A DNA stretch of 14,467 bases from JBFFSQ01 sp041572275 (GTDB taxonomy: Bacteria; Pseudomonadota; Gammaproteobacteria; SZUA-229). Both the position numbers and the translations under genes were made by a program. The stretch covers positions 1-14,467 of the forward strand of contig JBFFSQ010000060.1 in assembly GCA_041572275.1 (NCBI GenBank). Reading direction: 5' to 3'. Of the stretch, positions 5,271-13,509 are shown piece by piece (the first letter of the stretch is position 1; each line of letters opens with the position of its first letter). The notes under the pieces are model-generated. The model saw only the letters and a program-made list of their open reading frames with translations. It ran no database searches and had not been told where the DNA came from.

Positions 5271-7499
5271 ATGAATGTTAAACCCGGGTATATGCTTGCA
5301 TTGTCACTGTGTACACCACAGCTCTGGGCCGATCCCATTAATCAGGACAATGGACTCTGTCCGCCTGCATCGGCATCCAGTCTCCAGTTTCAGGTGCCAG
5401 AAACCTTCCCTGATGATCAGAAACAAGATACCCGAATCAGCGCGATACAGGTAGAAAACATCAGCTCTGATACGACACTGTTCAAGGGCCAGGTATTAAT
5501 CGAACGCGACAAACTTCGACTCCAGGCTGATGAAGTTGAACTTGACCGCAGCCAGCAAATCATACAACTGCGCAACAATATCCAGATTAATTCGAGCAAC
5601 ATGGCCATAGCGGCTGATGATGGCTGGCTTAATCTTGATAACAACCAGGGTGAGTTCAATCATACCCGCTATCTGATACCCGACCCCGGCTTCCAGGGTG
5701 CCACTCCGCACCTCAGCCTTAAAGATAAACAACAGACGCTTCTGATCGACAGCAGTTTTAGCAGCTGCCCGGAAAGCAAACGGGACTGGCAATTAAATAT
5801 GTCATCGCTGCTCCTTGATCATGAGACACAGACGGGAACGGCACGCAATACCGTACTCTGGTTTAAAGGTGTGCCTTTGTTTTATTCGCCATACCTCAGC
5901 TTTCCCATCGGTGATGAACGTCGCTCCGGTTTTCTGATGCCTAATCTCGGTCGCTCCAGTTCAAGTGGCACAGAAATCAGTGTGCCCTGGTACTGGAACA
6001 TTGCACCTAACCAGGATGCCATTTTGACGCCACGCTATCTGAGTAAACGCGGCAACCAGTTGATCGCAAATTACCGTTTTCTGACCACATCAAGTCAGGG
6101 CTCCATCGATGTTGAATACCTGCCAGATGATCAGCTACGCAATGAACAGCGTCACCTGCTCAAATTAGATAGTCATTCCGATATTGGCCGCCACCTCGAC
6201 CTCGACCTTCTAATTAACGATGCCTCTGACACTGACTACCTGAAAGACCTCGGTAGTAATTTTACAATTTCCAACATCACCCACCTGGAGCGTCAAGCCC
6301 GACTCAACTACAACACGACTAACTGGCGCATGGTCATGATGGCACAAAGTTATGAGACCATCGATAATGCTATTATTCTGGATAATCGGCCTTATCGTCG
6401 ACTTCCTCAGATCGCAATTACAGGCAGCAATGATTTTTCTGATACTGAATTACACTGGTCACTCGCAACTGAATGGGTTCAGTTTGAACATGAAAGCAAT
6501 ACCCGCGATACCGGTAATCGTTTTGATCTCTACCCAAAACTGAGCTGGCCATTACAAGGATCAGCCTGGTTTCTGACACCCACTGTCGGCTTTAGACATA
6601 CAGCCTATGATGTTATCGAGGGTATTAGTAATACGCCCCTGACCATTGACGATAGAAATCTCAGTATCAGCAGCCTTGATGCCGGCCTGCTCTTTGACCG
6701 TGATGTCAGTGCCAGCACGATACAAACACTCGAACCTCGCCTGTTCTACCTGTATGTACCTTATGAGGATCAATCCAGCTTGCCCGTGTTTGATACCGGC
6801 GCACTCGACTTCAGTTTTGCCCAACTTTTTCGTGACAATCGTTTTAATGGCATTGACCGTATCGGCGACGCTAATCAAATCACTCTTGCGCTCAGTAGTC
6901 GCCTACTGAATAAACAATCCGGTGATGAGTTTATGAGCCTGAGTTTGGGTCAGATTTTTTACAACCAGGATCGTCGTGTCAGTCTTGACGCCACAACGGA
7001 TAGCCGCAACACTTCCGATATCATTTCTGAAATCAGTGGCAACTGGAATGACTGGAGTAGTCGTGCCACTGTCCAGTACAACCCGGAGTTTCACCGCACT
7101 GACAAACGTAATTTCCAACTTCATTATGGTGATAACCAGCAACGAATTTTTAATATCGGTTATCGTTTTTTCAGAGACACAATTAATGCAAGCGATAACA
7201 TCGAGCAGACAGATGCATCTTTCGCCTGGCCACTGACAAAAAATTACACGCTCCTCGGGCGCTGGAATTATTCGCAAACCGAAAAGCGTGACATAGACGT
7301 TCTCTTTGGAATTGCATATGAATCTTGTTGCTGGGCTTTACGCATTGTTGCTCAACGTTATCTGCAGGATGATTCAACTGAAGTCTATGACAATGCTCTC
7401 AAGTTCCAGCTTATCCTTAAGGGACTGGGCAGCGTCACTGACAAAAAGACCAACACCATTCTTAAACATGCTATCCTTGGTTACCAACCGGAATACTAA
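5271..7499 (+). CDS. lptD: LPS assembly outer-membrane protein LptD
   Basis: LptD is the outer-membrane beta-barrel that, with the lipoprotein LptE plugging it, inserts lipopolysaccharide into the outer leaflet. The 742-residue protein opens with a short signal peptide (cleavage probably after LWA, residue 20), then a beta-jellyroll (OstA-like) region of about 50-190 that continues the Lpt bridge, then a long barrel. The four cysteines expected for the two interdomain disulfides are all present: C30, C166 and the adjacent pair C686-C687 in YESCCWALR, matching E. coli C31, C173, C724 and C725. No upstream in-frame start exists before a stop at 5232-5234, so the ATG at 5271 is the first choice despite a poor ribosome site. 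surA, its folding chaperone, follows after two bases. Confidence 0.97.
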   Translation: MNVKPGYMLALSLCTPQLWADPINQDNGLCPPASASSLQFQVPETFPDDQKQDTRISAIQVENISSDTTLFKGQVLIERDKLRLQADEVELDRSQQIIQLRNNIQINSSNMAIAADDGWLNLDNNQGEFNHTRYLIPDPGFQGATPHLSLKDKQQTLLIDSSFSSCPESKRDWQLNMSSLLLDHETQTGTARNTVLWFKGVPLFYSPYLSFPIGDERRSGFLMPNLGRSSSSGTEISVPWYWNIAPNQDAILTPRYLSKRGNQLIANYRFLTTSSQGSIDVEYLPDDQLRNEQRHLLKLDSHSDIGRHLDLDLLINDASDTDYLKDLGSNFTISNITHLERQARLNYNTTNWRMVMMAQSYETIDNAIILDNRPYRRLPQIAITGSNDFSDTELHWSLATEWVQFEHESNTRDTGNRFDLYPKLSWPLQGSAWFLTPTVGFRHTAYDVIEGISNTPLTIDDRNLSISSLDAGLLFDRDVSASTIQTLEPRLFYLYVPYEDQSSLPVFDTGALDFSFAQLFRDNRFNGIDRIGDANQITLALSSRLLNKQSGDEFMSLSLGQIFYNQDRRVSLDATTDSRNTSDIISEISGNWNDWSSRATVQYNPEFHRTDKRNFQLHYGDNQQRIFNIGYRFFRDTINASDNIEQTDASFAWPLTKNYTLLGRWNYSQTEKRDIDVLFGIAYESCCWALRIVAQRYLQDDSTEVYDNALKFQLILKGLGSVTDKKTNTILKHAILGYQPEY

Positions 7500-7501
7500 T
7501 C

Positions 7502-8794
7502 ATGAAGCGCTTTTTTACTCTCTTTTTTATATTTTTCTCACTTGCTGTAAACACACCTGGTCATGCCGTGCAGGCACTCGACAGTATCGTTGCCGTGGTC
7601 AATGATGAGATTATTTCCAACACACAGTTACAGCAACGTATCAATCAACTCAAGCAGCAAATGAAACAACGCGGCGCCACGCTACCGAATGAAACCATAC
7701 TGACCAAGCAGGTACTGGAACGCATGATTGTCGACAGCATCCAGTTACAGATGGCAAAAGACCAGGGTATTAAAATCGATGATCTGAGTCTGAACAAGAT
7801 GCTACAAGATATTGCCAGCCGCAATAAAACCACATTAGATCAGCTACGCAGTTCACTAGAATCAGATGGCATTAACTTCGAACGTTTTCGTGAACAAACT
7901 CGCAAAGACATGGCGATTCAGCAATTACAGGGGCGTATGGTGTTTAGCCGTATTCACGTGTCGGAACAGGAAATTGATCGCTTTCTTGATTTACAAAAGC
8001 AATCCGGTCAGGACTCATCTGATCGTTACCATCTTGGTCATATCCTGATTGCAACACCAGAAGCCGCCACCCCAGAAGACATCACCAAAGCCTATAATAA
8101 AGCCGAACAGGCCATTGCCTATCTTCGTGACGGTGAATCATTCCGTGATACTGCTTTACGTTTCTCGCAGGGGCAAGCTGCACTTGATGGCGGTGATCTC
8201 GGCTGGCGTACTGCGGCACAATTACCTGAACTGTTTCTACAGGCCATCAAACGTCTCGACAAAGGTGAAATCAGCTCACCTTTACGTAGTGCCGGCGGCT
8301 TTCATATCATCAAGCTCATAGATAAAAAAACCCAAAAACATATTGTTAAACAAACCCATGCCCGTCATATTCTGGTTCGTGCTGATGCTATCACCAGTGA
8401 TGACAAAGTACGTAAAATCATGGCTACCATCAAACAACGTCTAGAGAAAGGTGAAGACTTTGCGATTTTAGCTCGCGAATTCTCCCAGGACCCTGGCTCA
8501 AAAGACAAAGGTGGTGATCTGGGCTGGGCAAAACCCGGTAGTTTTGTACCGCGTTTCGAGAAAGTTATGGATAGTCTCGCCATCAACCAGATATCAGAAC
8601 CATTTAAAAGCCAGTACGGCTGGCACATCATGCAAGTTCTTGAGCGTCGACAACAGGATGAAACGGATGCTCTACTCCGACAGCGCGCACAAAGTGCAAT
8701 TCAACAGCGCAAAGCCGAAGAAGAACTGGAACTGTGGATACGCCGTATTCGTGATGAGGCCTATGTCGAATACCGCATCAATCTGGATTCCTGA
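7502..8794 (+). CDS. surA: Periplasmic chaperone / peptidyl-prolyl isomerase SurA
   Basis: SurA escorts unfolded outer-membrane proteins, LptD among its main clients, from the Sec exit to the BAM complex. The 430-residue protein has a signal peptide rich in phenylalanine (cleavage near residue 22 or 25) and a helical SurA N-terminal chaperone domain to about residue 170. Two parvulin domains follow: P1 begins around HILIA (H180) and P2 around ARHILV (H289). Each has the parvulin GGDLGW block, and they end with GGFHIIKL and YGWHIMQVLE. A short C-terminal helix with many charged residues closes the protein. The ATG is two bases after the lptD stop, and its last base overlaps the first base of pdxA, so expression with both neighbours is very likely coupled. 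Confidence 0.97.
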   Translation: MKRFFTLFFIFFSLAVNTPGHAVQALDSIVAVVNDEIISNTQLQQRINQLKQQMKQRGATLPNETILTKQVLERMIVDSIQLQMAKDQGIKIDDLSLNKMLQDIASRNKTTLDQLRSSLESDGINFERFREQTRKDMAIQQLQGRMVFSRIHVSEQEIDRFLDLQKQSGQDSSDRYHLGHILIATPEAATPEDITKAYNKAEQAIAYLRDGESFRDTALRFSQGQAALDGGDLGWRTAAQLPELFLQAIKRLDKGEISSPLRSAGGFHIIKLIDKKTQKHIVKQTHARHILVRADAITSDDKVRKIMATIKQRLEKGEDFAILAREFSQDPGSKDKGGDLGWAKPGSFVPRFEKVMDSLAINQISEPFKSQYGWHIMQVLERRQQDETDALLRQRAQSAIQQRKAEEELELWIRRIRDEAYVEYRINLDS

Positions 8795-9783
8795 TGTTGC
8801 CAGTAATTGCCTATACACCCGGCGAACCTGCAGGTATTGGCCCCGATATTATTTTGCAACTGGCTGAACAGTCTCTGGCGGCTCGGCTCATCTGCATCGC
8901 TGACCCTGACTTACTCAAACAACGCAGTAAGCAACTAGGCCTAAACATCAGCATATCTGAAATCTCTGATCTTAATCAGCTAACTGAACACCAACCCCAT
9001 CATCTACAGGTTTGGCCTGTTACACTTCAATATCCTTGTCGGACTGGCGAGCTTGATCAACGCAATGCACCCTATGTTCTTGATTGTCTAACCGCAGCAG
9101 TGTCGGCGATAAAACAGAACAAAATCGATGCATTGGTCACTGGCCCGCTACATAAAGGTATTATTAATGATGCGGGCATTGCGTTTACCGGTCATACTGA
9201 ATTCCTGGCTGAATTAACCCAGAGCACACCGGTGATGATGCTTGCTGCCAATCAACTCCGTGTCGCATTGGCAACCACTCATCTACCACTCAGCCAGGTC
9301 AGCGCTGCCATTACAACTGCCAGCCTGGAACGTGTTATACGTATACTGCATCATGACCTGGTTAACCATTTTTCTATAGAACAGCCGCATATCTTGGTTT
9401 GTGGCCTGAATCCACATGCCGGTGAAAATGGCCACCTGGGTCGTGAAGAAATTGAAATTATTGAGCCCGTGCTAGAACAACTCCGTAAGGAACACATCAA
9501 CTTAACCGGTCCTTTACCTGCTGATACCCTGTTCACACCTAAATATCTACAACAGGCTGATGCCGTTCTCGCAATGTACCATGATCAAGGTTTACCTGTA
9601 CTCAAACATGTTGGTTTTGGACAAGCCATTAATATCACTCTCGGCTTACCGATTATTCGCACCTCTGTCGACCATGGCACGGCACTTGATCTTGCTGGCA
9701 CCGGCAACGCCAATACAGGTAGTCTGCAAGCAGCACTGAAACTTGCAATCGAACTGGCATCTCACAAAGTACACAAATCATGA
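8794..9783 (+). CDS. pdxA: 4-hydroxythreonine-4-phosphate dehydrogenase
   Basis: PdxA oxidises 4-phosphohydroxy-L-threonine with NAD in the DXP-dependent route to pyridoxal phosphate; its product feeds PdxJ. The 329-residue protein is full length. Visible blocks include TGPLHKGIINDAG, GHTEFLAEL, THLPLSQV (H163), GLNPHAGENGHLG (H208), MYHDQGLPVLK (H263) and the C-terminal IRTSVDHGTALDLAGTG. H163, H208 and H263 correspond to the three metal ligands H166, H211 and H266 of the E. coli enzyme. The ATG shares one base with the surA stop (TGATG) and the gene ends in an ATGA overlap with rsmA, so it sits in the middle of a translationally coupled run. Confidence 0.96.
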   Translation: MLPVIAYTPGEPAGIGPDIILQLAEQSLAARLICIADPDLLKQRSKQLGLNISISEISDLNQLTEHQPHHLQVWPVTLQYPCRTGELDQRNAPYVLDCLTAAVSAIKQNKIDALVTGPLHKGIINDAGIAFTGHTEFLAELTQSTPVMMLAANQLRVALATTHLPLSQVSAAITTASLERVIRILHHDLVNHFSIEQPHILVCGLNPHAGENGHLGREEIEIIEPVLEQLRKEHINLTGPLPADTLFTPKYLQQADAVLAMYHDQGLPVLKHVGFGQAINITLGLPIIRTSVDHGTALDLAGTGNANTGSLQAALKLAIELASHKVHKS

Positions 9784-10565
9784 AACAGCATATCGCTCGC
9801 AAACGCTTTGGCCAAAATTTCCTGACCGATAGTCATATAATCGATCGTATTATCCATGGTATTCAGCCACAAGCAGATGATCGCCTGGTTGAAATTGGCC
9901 CTGGCCTTGGAGCCATTACCTGCCCCTTGCTTGAGCTGGTTGGTGAACTGGACGTCATTGAACTTGATCGCGATATTATTCCAAAGCTACGCCTGAACTG
10001 TGGTCTTAAGGGACAGCTCAATATTCACAATGTCGATGTACTCAAATTTGATTTTAACAGTCTGTGCAGCGGACAACAGAAGTTACGCATAGTTGGTAAT
10101 TTGCCCTACAACATTTCAACACCAATCATTTTCCATCTGGTTCAATACGCCGAGCATATCAAGGACATGCACTTCATGCTGCAAAAGGAAGTCGTCGAAC
10201 GTCTTGCCGCTCAACCTGGTACATCTAATTACAGCCGACTATCCGTCATGGCACAGTATCACTTTAAGGTTAGCCCTCTGTTCCTGGTTCCGCCTGAAGC
10301 CTTCGAACCTCGCCCCAAAGTCGACTCGGCAATTGTCAGACTGGTACCCTATACCACCAAGCCAGTGCAGGTTGATGATGAACCTGCCTTTGCAAAACTA
10401 GTCAGTCAAGCCTTCTCACAACGTCGTAAAACGCTGAGAAATGTACTCAAAGACTATGCCAGCACCGAACAGATGGAAGCAGCTGGCATCAAACCTTCAC
10501 AACGAGCGCAGGAACTTACACTAAATCAATTTGCTGAACTTAGTCGCATAATCCAGGATGCCTAA
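9780..10565 (+). CDS. rsmA: 16S rRNA (adenine1518/1519-N6)-dimethyltransferase
   Basis: RsmA (KsgA) dimethylates two adjacent adenines in the loop of 16S rRNA helix 45 and acts as a late checkpoint in small-subunit assembly; loss gives kasugamycin resistance. The 261-residue protein shows KRFGQNFL at the N terminus, the SAM-binding VEIGPGLG (E38-G44), the acidic motif ELDRD (E61-D65), and the catalytic NLPY (N107-Y110) in VGNLPYNISTP. The C-terminal helical part includes FEPRPKVDSAIVRL and FSQRRKTLRN. The start overlaps the pdxA stop by four bases (ATGA), a usual arrangement. After it comes a 76-base spacer before apaG, so transcription may or may not continue. Confidence 0.97.
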   Translation: MKQHIARKRFGQNFLTDSHIIDRIIHGIQPQADDRLVEIGPGLGAITCPLLELVGELDVIELDRDIIPKLRLNCGLKGQLNIHNVDVLKFDFNSLCSGQQKLRIVGNLPYNISTPIIFHLVQYAEHIKDMHFMLQKEVVERLAAQPGTSNYSRLSVMAQYHFKVSPLFLVPPEAFEPRPKVDSAIVRLVPYTTKPVQVDDEPAFAKLVSQAFSQRRKTLRNVLKDYASTEQMEAAGIKPSQRAQELTLNQFAELSRIIQDA

Positions 10566-10641
10566 TTTCCACACTTAATAGCGCTCTATTCATGCCTTAA
10601 ATCTGCTAAGCTAGCAACATATTGATACGTAGATATATATT

Positions 10642-11022
10642 ATGAATGATAATGATTACAACATCAGTGTAGAAGTCATACCCGCCTACATTGAAGAACA
10701 ATCCAACCCAGACGATAGTAACTATGTTTTTTCTTACACGGTTACCATCATCAATAATGGCAAGCATGCCGCAAGACTTCTAACTCGTCATTGGGTCATT
10801 ACCGATGCAGATGGCGAAATACAGGAAGTACGTGGTGATGGAGTTGTCGGCGAACAACCTTACCTCAAGCCTGGTGAAGGCTTTCAATATACTAGCGGCA
10901 CTCTAATGAACACCCCCACAGGATCAATGACTGGGAGCTATCAAATGATGGCAGATGATGGCAATGAATTTGATGCGCCAATACCTGAATTTTTTCTAAT
11001 TGCACCCAGCACACTGCACTAG
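10642..11022 (+). CDS. apaG: ApaG domain protein
   Basis: ApaG is a small beta-sandwich (fibronectin type III-like, formerly DUF525) protein, historically linked to Co2+ resistance and Mg2+ efflux in Salmonella, with no settled biochemical role. At 126 residues it matches the E. coli length of 125. Family blocks are visible: YVFSYTVTIINNG, LLTRHWVITDADG, VRGDGVVGEQPYLKPGEGF, YTSGTLMNTPTGSMTGSY and the C-terminal IPEFFLI. The 76-base spacer before it is AT-rich and I see neither a good ribosome site nor a clear promoter. The next frame, a methyltransferase remnant, begins five bases after the stop, followed by apaH. Confidence 0.95.
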   Translation: MNDNDYNISVEVIPAYIEEQSNPDDSNYVFSYTVTIINNGKHAARLLTRHWVITDADGEIQEVRGDGVVGEQPYLKPGEGFQYTSGTLMNTPTGSMTGSYQMMADDGNEFDAPIPEFFLIAPSTLH

Positions 11023-11027
11023 AGCTC

Positions 11028-11303
11028 ATGAGCATCAAGCACAGCTACACAGTTTTATCACCTATTTATGATTTGATTGTAGCTGCGCCTACTCAAGAAC
11101 TTCGCTGTAAAAGTATTCAGAGATTGCTCGCCTATAAACAGCAAGTACTGCTTAACGGCATTGGAAACTGTCTCATTATTCCTCATTTGCCTCTTGGCCT
11201 ACAATACACTTCAACAGACCTGACTCCGACGAAGCTATCACGTGCACATCAATGCGCGGAGGCAAGTGCTGATACCATTCAATTTGAAAAACAGGCTCAA
11301 TAA
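11028..11303 (+). CDS. Truncated class I SAM-dependent methyltransferase, probable remnant
   Basis: This 91-codon frame looks like the first third of a class I methyltransferase. SYTVLSPIYDLIVAAPT (from residue 6) is the usual lead-in helix of one such family, VLLNGIG (40-46) is where SAM motif I begins, and TDLTPTKLSRAHQCAE (from 62) is the second strand with acidic D64. The frame then stops at TAA, where a complete enzyme of about 200 residues would continue to the catalytic core. Motif I is also eroded: the expected GxGxG is G44-I-G46-N-C48, with the third glycine lost and the following acidic position replaced by isoleucine. It starts five bases after apaG with AGAG upstream, and its stop overlaps the apaH start (TAATG), so it may still be translated. 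Methyltransferase activity is unlikely. The family link is by eye. Confidence 0.6.
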   Translation: MSIKHSYTVLSPIYDLIVAAPTQELRCKSIQRLLAYKQQVLLNGIGNCLIIPHLPLGLQYTSTDLTPTKLSRAHQCAEASADTIQFEKQAQ

Positions 11304-12160
11304 TGGCGATTTATGCAATTGGAGATATCCAGGGCTGCTATGAGCAACTACAGCAATTGCTGGCTAAACTTGAATTTAAACCCGATAAAGACAAACTGTG
11401 GTTTGCGGGTGATATCGTCAATCGTGGTCCCGACTCTTTAAAAACGGTTCGCTTCATAAAATCACTTGGTGAGAATGCAATAACGGTTCTAGGCAATCAC
11501 GACCTGCATTTACTTGCCATTGCTAATGGCCGTGGCAAATCAGGCAGACGTGACACCCTCAATAATATTCTCGAGGCAAATGACCGCAACGAACTTCTTG
11601 ACTGGTTAATACAGCAGCCTCTCATGCACTACGACAATGAACTCAATGTATGCATGGTGCATGCTGGAATTCACCCATACTGGAGTGTAAATAAGGCACT
11701 TAAGCTGGCAGCTGAGGTAGAAACAGTTCTGCAAGGCCCTAAAAGCCATGAGTTTTTTCACCATATGTACGGTGACAAGCCACCTAAATGGTCCGATAAA
11801 TTAAAAGGCTGGGACCGATTACGCTTCATCACCAATGTTTTCACACGCATGCGCTACTGCGACTATAACGGCCATCTCTCCCTTAAAGACAAAGGCAAGC
11901 CCGGAAATCAACCAACAGGTATTTATCCCTGGTTTAACATACTGGATCGGAAGACGGTGGATACACGAATTATTTTTGGCCACTGGTCAACATTGGGTAA
12001 AATCGAGGAAAAGAACCTGTACCCTCTCGACACAGGTTGTCTGTGGGGCGGCAAACTCAGCGCTATCAAAGTCAATAAAAAACTTAATAAAATCACCCGC
12101 GTTAAATGCCCCAAACAATTGCAGATTAAACCTGATCACGGCTTCAAGAAAAAAAAGTAA
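11303..12160 (+). CDS. apaH: Symmetrical bis(5'-nucleosyl)-tetraphosphatase (Ap4A hydrolase)
   Basis: ApaH splits diadenosine tetraphosphate into two ADP and also removes Np4 caps from RNA in E. coli. The 285-residue protein is a PPP-family metallophosphoesterase with GDIQG (G7-G11), AGDIVNRG (D37, R41), GNHD (G64-D67) and VHAGIHPYW. At the first motif, glutamine 10 stands where E. coli ApaH has the metal-binding histidine of GDVHG; pseudomonad proteins show the same Q, so this looks like a lineage variant. YGDKPPKWSDKLKGWDR and FITNVFTRMRYC are typical ApaH blocks. The C terminus is strongly basic and ends in a lysine run. Its start overlaps the preceding stop by one base, and its stop directly abuts the folA stop on the other strand. 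Confidence 0.97.
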   Translation: MAIYAIGDIQGCYEQLQQLLAKLEFKPDKDKLWFAGDIVNRGPDSLKTVRFIKSLGENAITVLGNHDLHLLAIANGRGKSGRRDTLNNILEANDRNELLDWLIQQPLMHYDNELNVCMVHAGIHPYWSVNKALKLAAEVETVLQGPKSHEFFHHMYGDKPPKWSDKLKGWDRLRFITNVFTRMRYCDYNGHLSLKDKGKPGNQPTGIYPWFNILDRKTVDTRIIFGHWSTLGKIEEKNLYPLDTGCLWGGKLSAIKVNKKLNKITRVKCPKQLQIKPDHGFKKKK

Positions 12161-12166
12161 TTACTT
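12155..12166. repeat. 12-base perfect palindrome at the apaH / folA junction
   Basis: AAGTAATTACTT is its own reverse complement and is centred exactly on the junction of the two stop codons (TAA and, on the other strand, TAA). The last lysine codon of apaH and the penultimate folA codons supply the outer bases. No loop is available, so it is not a normal hairpin terminator. Confidence 0.6.
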
Positions 12167-12643
12167 ACGGTAATATGTTTTTATGGTAAAGCTGTAATTG
12201 TTTTTTTCATCAGCCTGAAAACTTTCCTCAGCAACAACCTTCCAATCTTCAGGGCTAAATTCAGGAAACCAGGCATCTCCTTCGCATATTGCATCAACAT
12301 GGGTGAGATACATACGATCTGCACGATCAATCATCTGCTCATAAAAACTGGCACCGCCAATAATCATTACCTCTTCGGCGTCACACAATTCACTTAGCGC
12401 TTTATCGATACTATCTACAACAGTAACACCTTTGGCATCAAAACCAGTCCGACTAATAACAATATTCATCCGTCCCGGTAATGGTTTTCCAATAGATTCA
12501 AAGGTCTTTCGCCCCATCACAACCGGCTTACCCATAGTCACTTCTTTGAAGTGTTTAAAATCAGCTGGCAAATGCCAGGGCAGTCCATTTTCAATACCAA
12601 TCAGTCTATTTTTATCCATTGCCGCAATAAGAGAAATAATCAT
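12161..12643 (-). CDS. folA: Dihydrofolate reductase (chromosomal FolA type)
   Basis: FolA reduces dihydrofolate to tetrahydrofolate with NADPH and is the trimethoprim target. The 160-residue protein matches E. coli FolA (159) throughout: ISLIAAMDKNRLIGIENGLPW, LPADFKHFK with the proton-relay aspartate D28 (E. coli D27) and W23 (E. coli W22), GRKTFESIGKPLPGR, the NADPH-binding VMIIGGASFYEQ, and a C terminus close to TIKTYYRK. It is the chromosomal type, not one of the plasmid-borne dfr resistance enzymes. It follows thyA by 14 bases. Pairing with thyA is functional, since thymidylate synthase produces the dihydrofolate that FolA recycles. The ribosome site is weak (AGAG of the thyA stop region). 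Confidence 0.96.
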   Translation of the reverse strand: MIISLIAAMDKNRLIGIENGLPWHLPADFKHFKEVTMGKPVVMGRKTFESIGKPLPGRMNIVISRTGFDAKGVTVVDSIDKALSELCDAEEVMIIGGASFYEQMIDRADRMYLTHVDAICEGDAWFPEFSPEDWKVVAEESFQADEKNNYSFTIKTYYRK

Positions 12644-12657
12644 ATTAAATTTTAGCT

Positions 12658-13509
12658 CTATACAGAAAATGGATATTTAATTGGTTCATGATGCTGATAA
12701 CCTGTCACTTCAAAATCATTCAAGGTAACCCAGGTCTCGAGATCTTCTAGAGATTTAATATCAGGATTAATATGAAGCTGTGGTGCAGGATAGGGTTGAC
12801 GCTTTAGTTGTACATCACGCATCAGTTCAAGCTGGTCTTCATAAATATGAGCATTAACAATTTTATGGTAAGCCAAACCGGGTTTATTGCCGGTTATCTG
12901 CGCCATGATTGCAAGAAAGAAAAAGACTTGTACTTGATTAAAATTCTGCCCTAAAGGTACATCACACGAACGCTGGTACGAAGTTAAATACAGCGTATCA
13001 CCCAGCAGGGAGAATGTATGCGTGTGCATACAAGGCCGCAAACATCCCATATGAAACTCGCCAGGATTATAAAAACTTAATATTTCTCCACGGTCATCAA
13101 TACCTTTAGAAAGGTTGTCGACTATTTTGCGTAGCTGATCAATTTCACCGCCATCTGGTTTACTCCAATGACGTCCCTGCACACCATATACACGCCCCAT
13201 ATCATCTACACCTTTACGGTGAGAATTATTTAGCCATGCTTCGTTATCGTTAGCATTAGCATCCCAGGTTTTCGTACCCAGGGCACGGAAATCTGCAGCA
13301 TTATCGTAGCCACGTATATAACCAAGAAATTCTGCTATTGCAGACTTCCAGAAACTTTTTCGTGTAGTCACTAATGGGAATTCATTAGCACCCACATCAT
13401 ATGTTAAGTCGGCATTCACAACGGTTAAGCAACGCTTTCCAGTACGAGTGTTTTCTACCCAGTGCCCTTCATCAATAATACGGCGACATAAATCCAGATA
13501 CTGTTTCAT
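12658..13509 (-). CDS. thyA: Thymidylate synthase, 283-residue Vibrio-like type
   Basis: ThyA methylates dUMP to dTMP using methylene-tetrahydrofolate. The 283-residue protein contains TYDVGANEFPLVTTRKSFWK, RVYGVQGRHW, the catalytic cysteine in GCLRPCMHTH (C160), YQRSCDVPLGQNFNQ for dUMP binding, and HKIVNAHIYEDQ in place of the GGDTHLYSNH of E. coli ThyA. Length and these blocks fit the subgroup found in Vibrio, distinct from the 264-residue E. coli form with LAPCHAFFQF. The start overlaps the lgt stop by four bases (ATGA), with AGG about six bases upstream inside lgt, so translation is coupled to lgt. folA follows after 14 bases. Confidence 0.96.
   Translation of the reverse strand: MKQYLDLCRRIIDEGHWVENTRTGKRCLTVVNADLTYDVGANEFPLVTTRKSFWKSAIAEFLGYIRGYDNAADFRALGTKTWDANANDNEAWLNNSHRKGVDDMGRVYGVQGRHWSKPDGGEIDQLRKIVDNLSKGIDDRGEILSFYNPGEFHMGCLRPCMHTHTFSLLGDTLYLTSYQRSCDVPLGQNFNQVQVFFFLAIMAQITGNKPGLAYHKIVNAHIYEDQLELMRDVQLKRQPYPAPQLHINPDIKSLEDLETWVTLNDFEVTGYQHHEPIKYPFSV

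Noticed and set aside
6903..7277. Open minus-strand frame of 124 codons opposite lptD
   Set aside because: It lies wholly inside a well-supported lptD with conserved cysteines, shows no recognisable family and has no ribosome site; it is a by-product of coding in the other frame.
10566..10641. Promoter in the rsmA-apaG spacer
   Set aside because: The spacer is AT-rich but no hexamer pair with 16-18 base spacing was better than chance.
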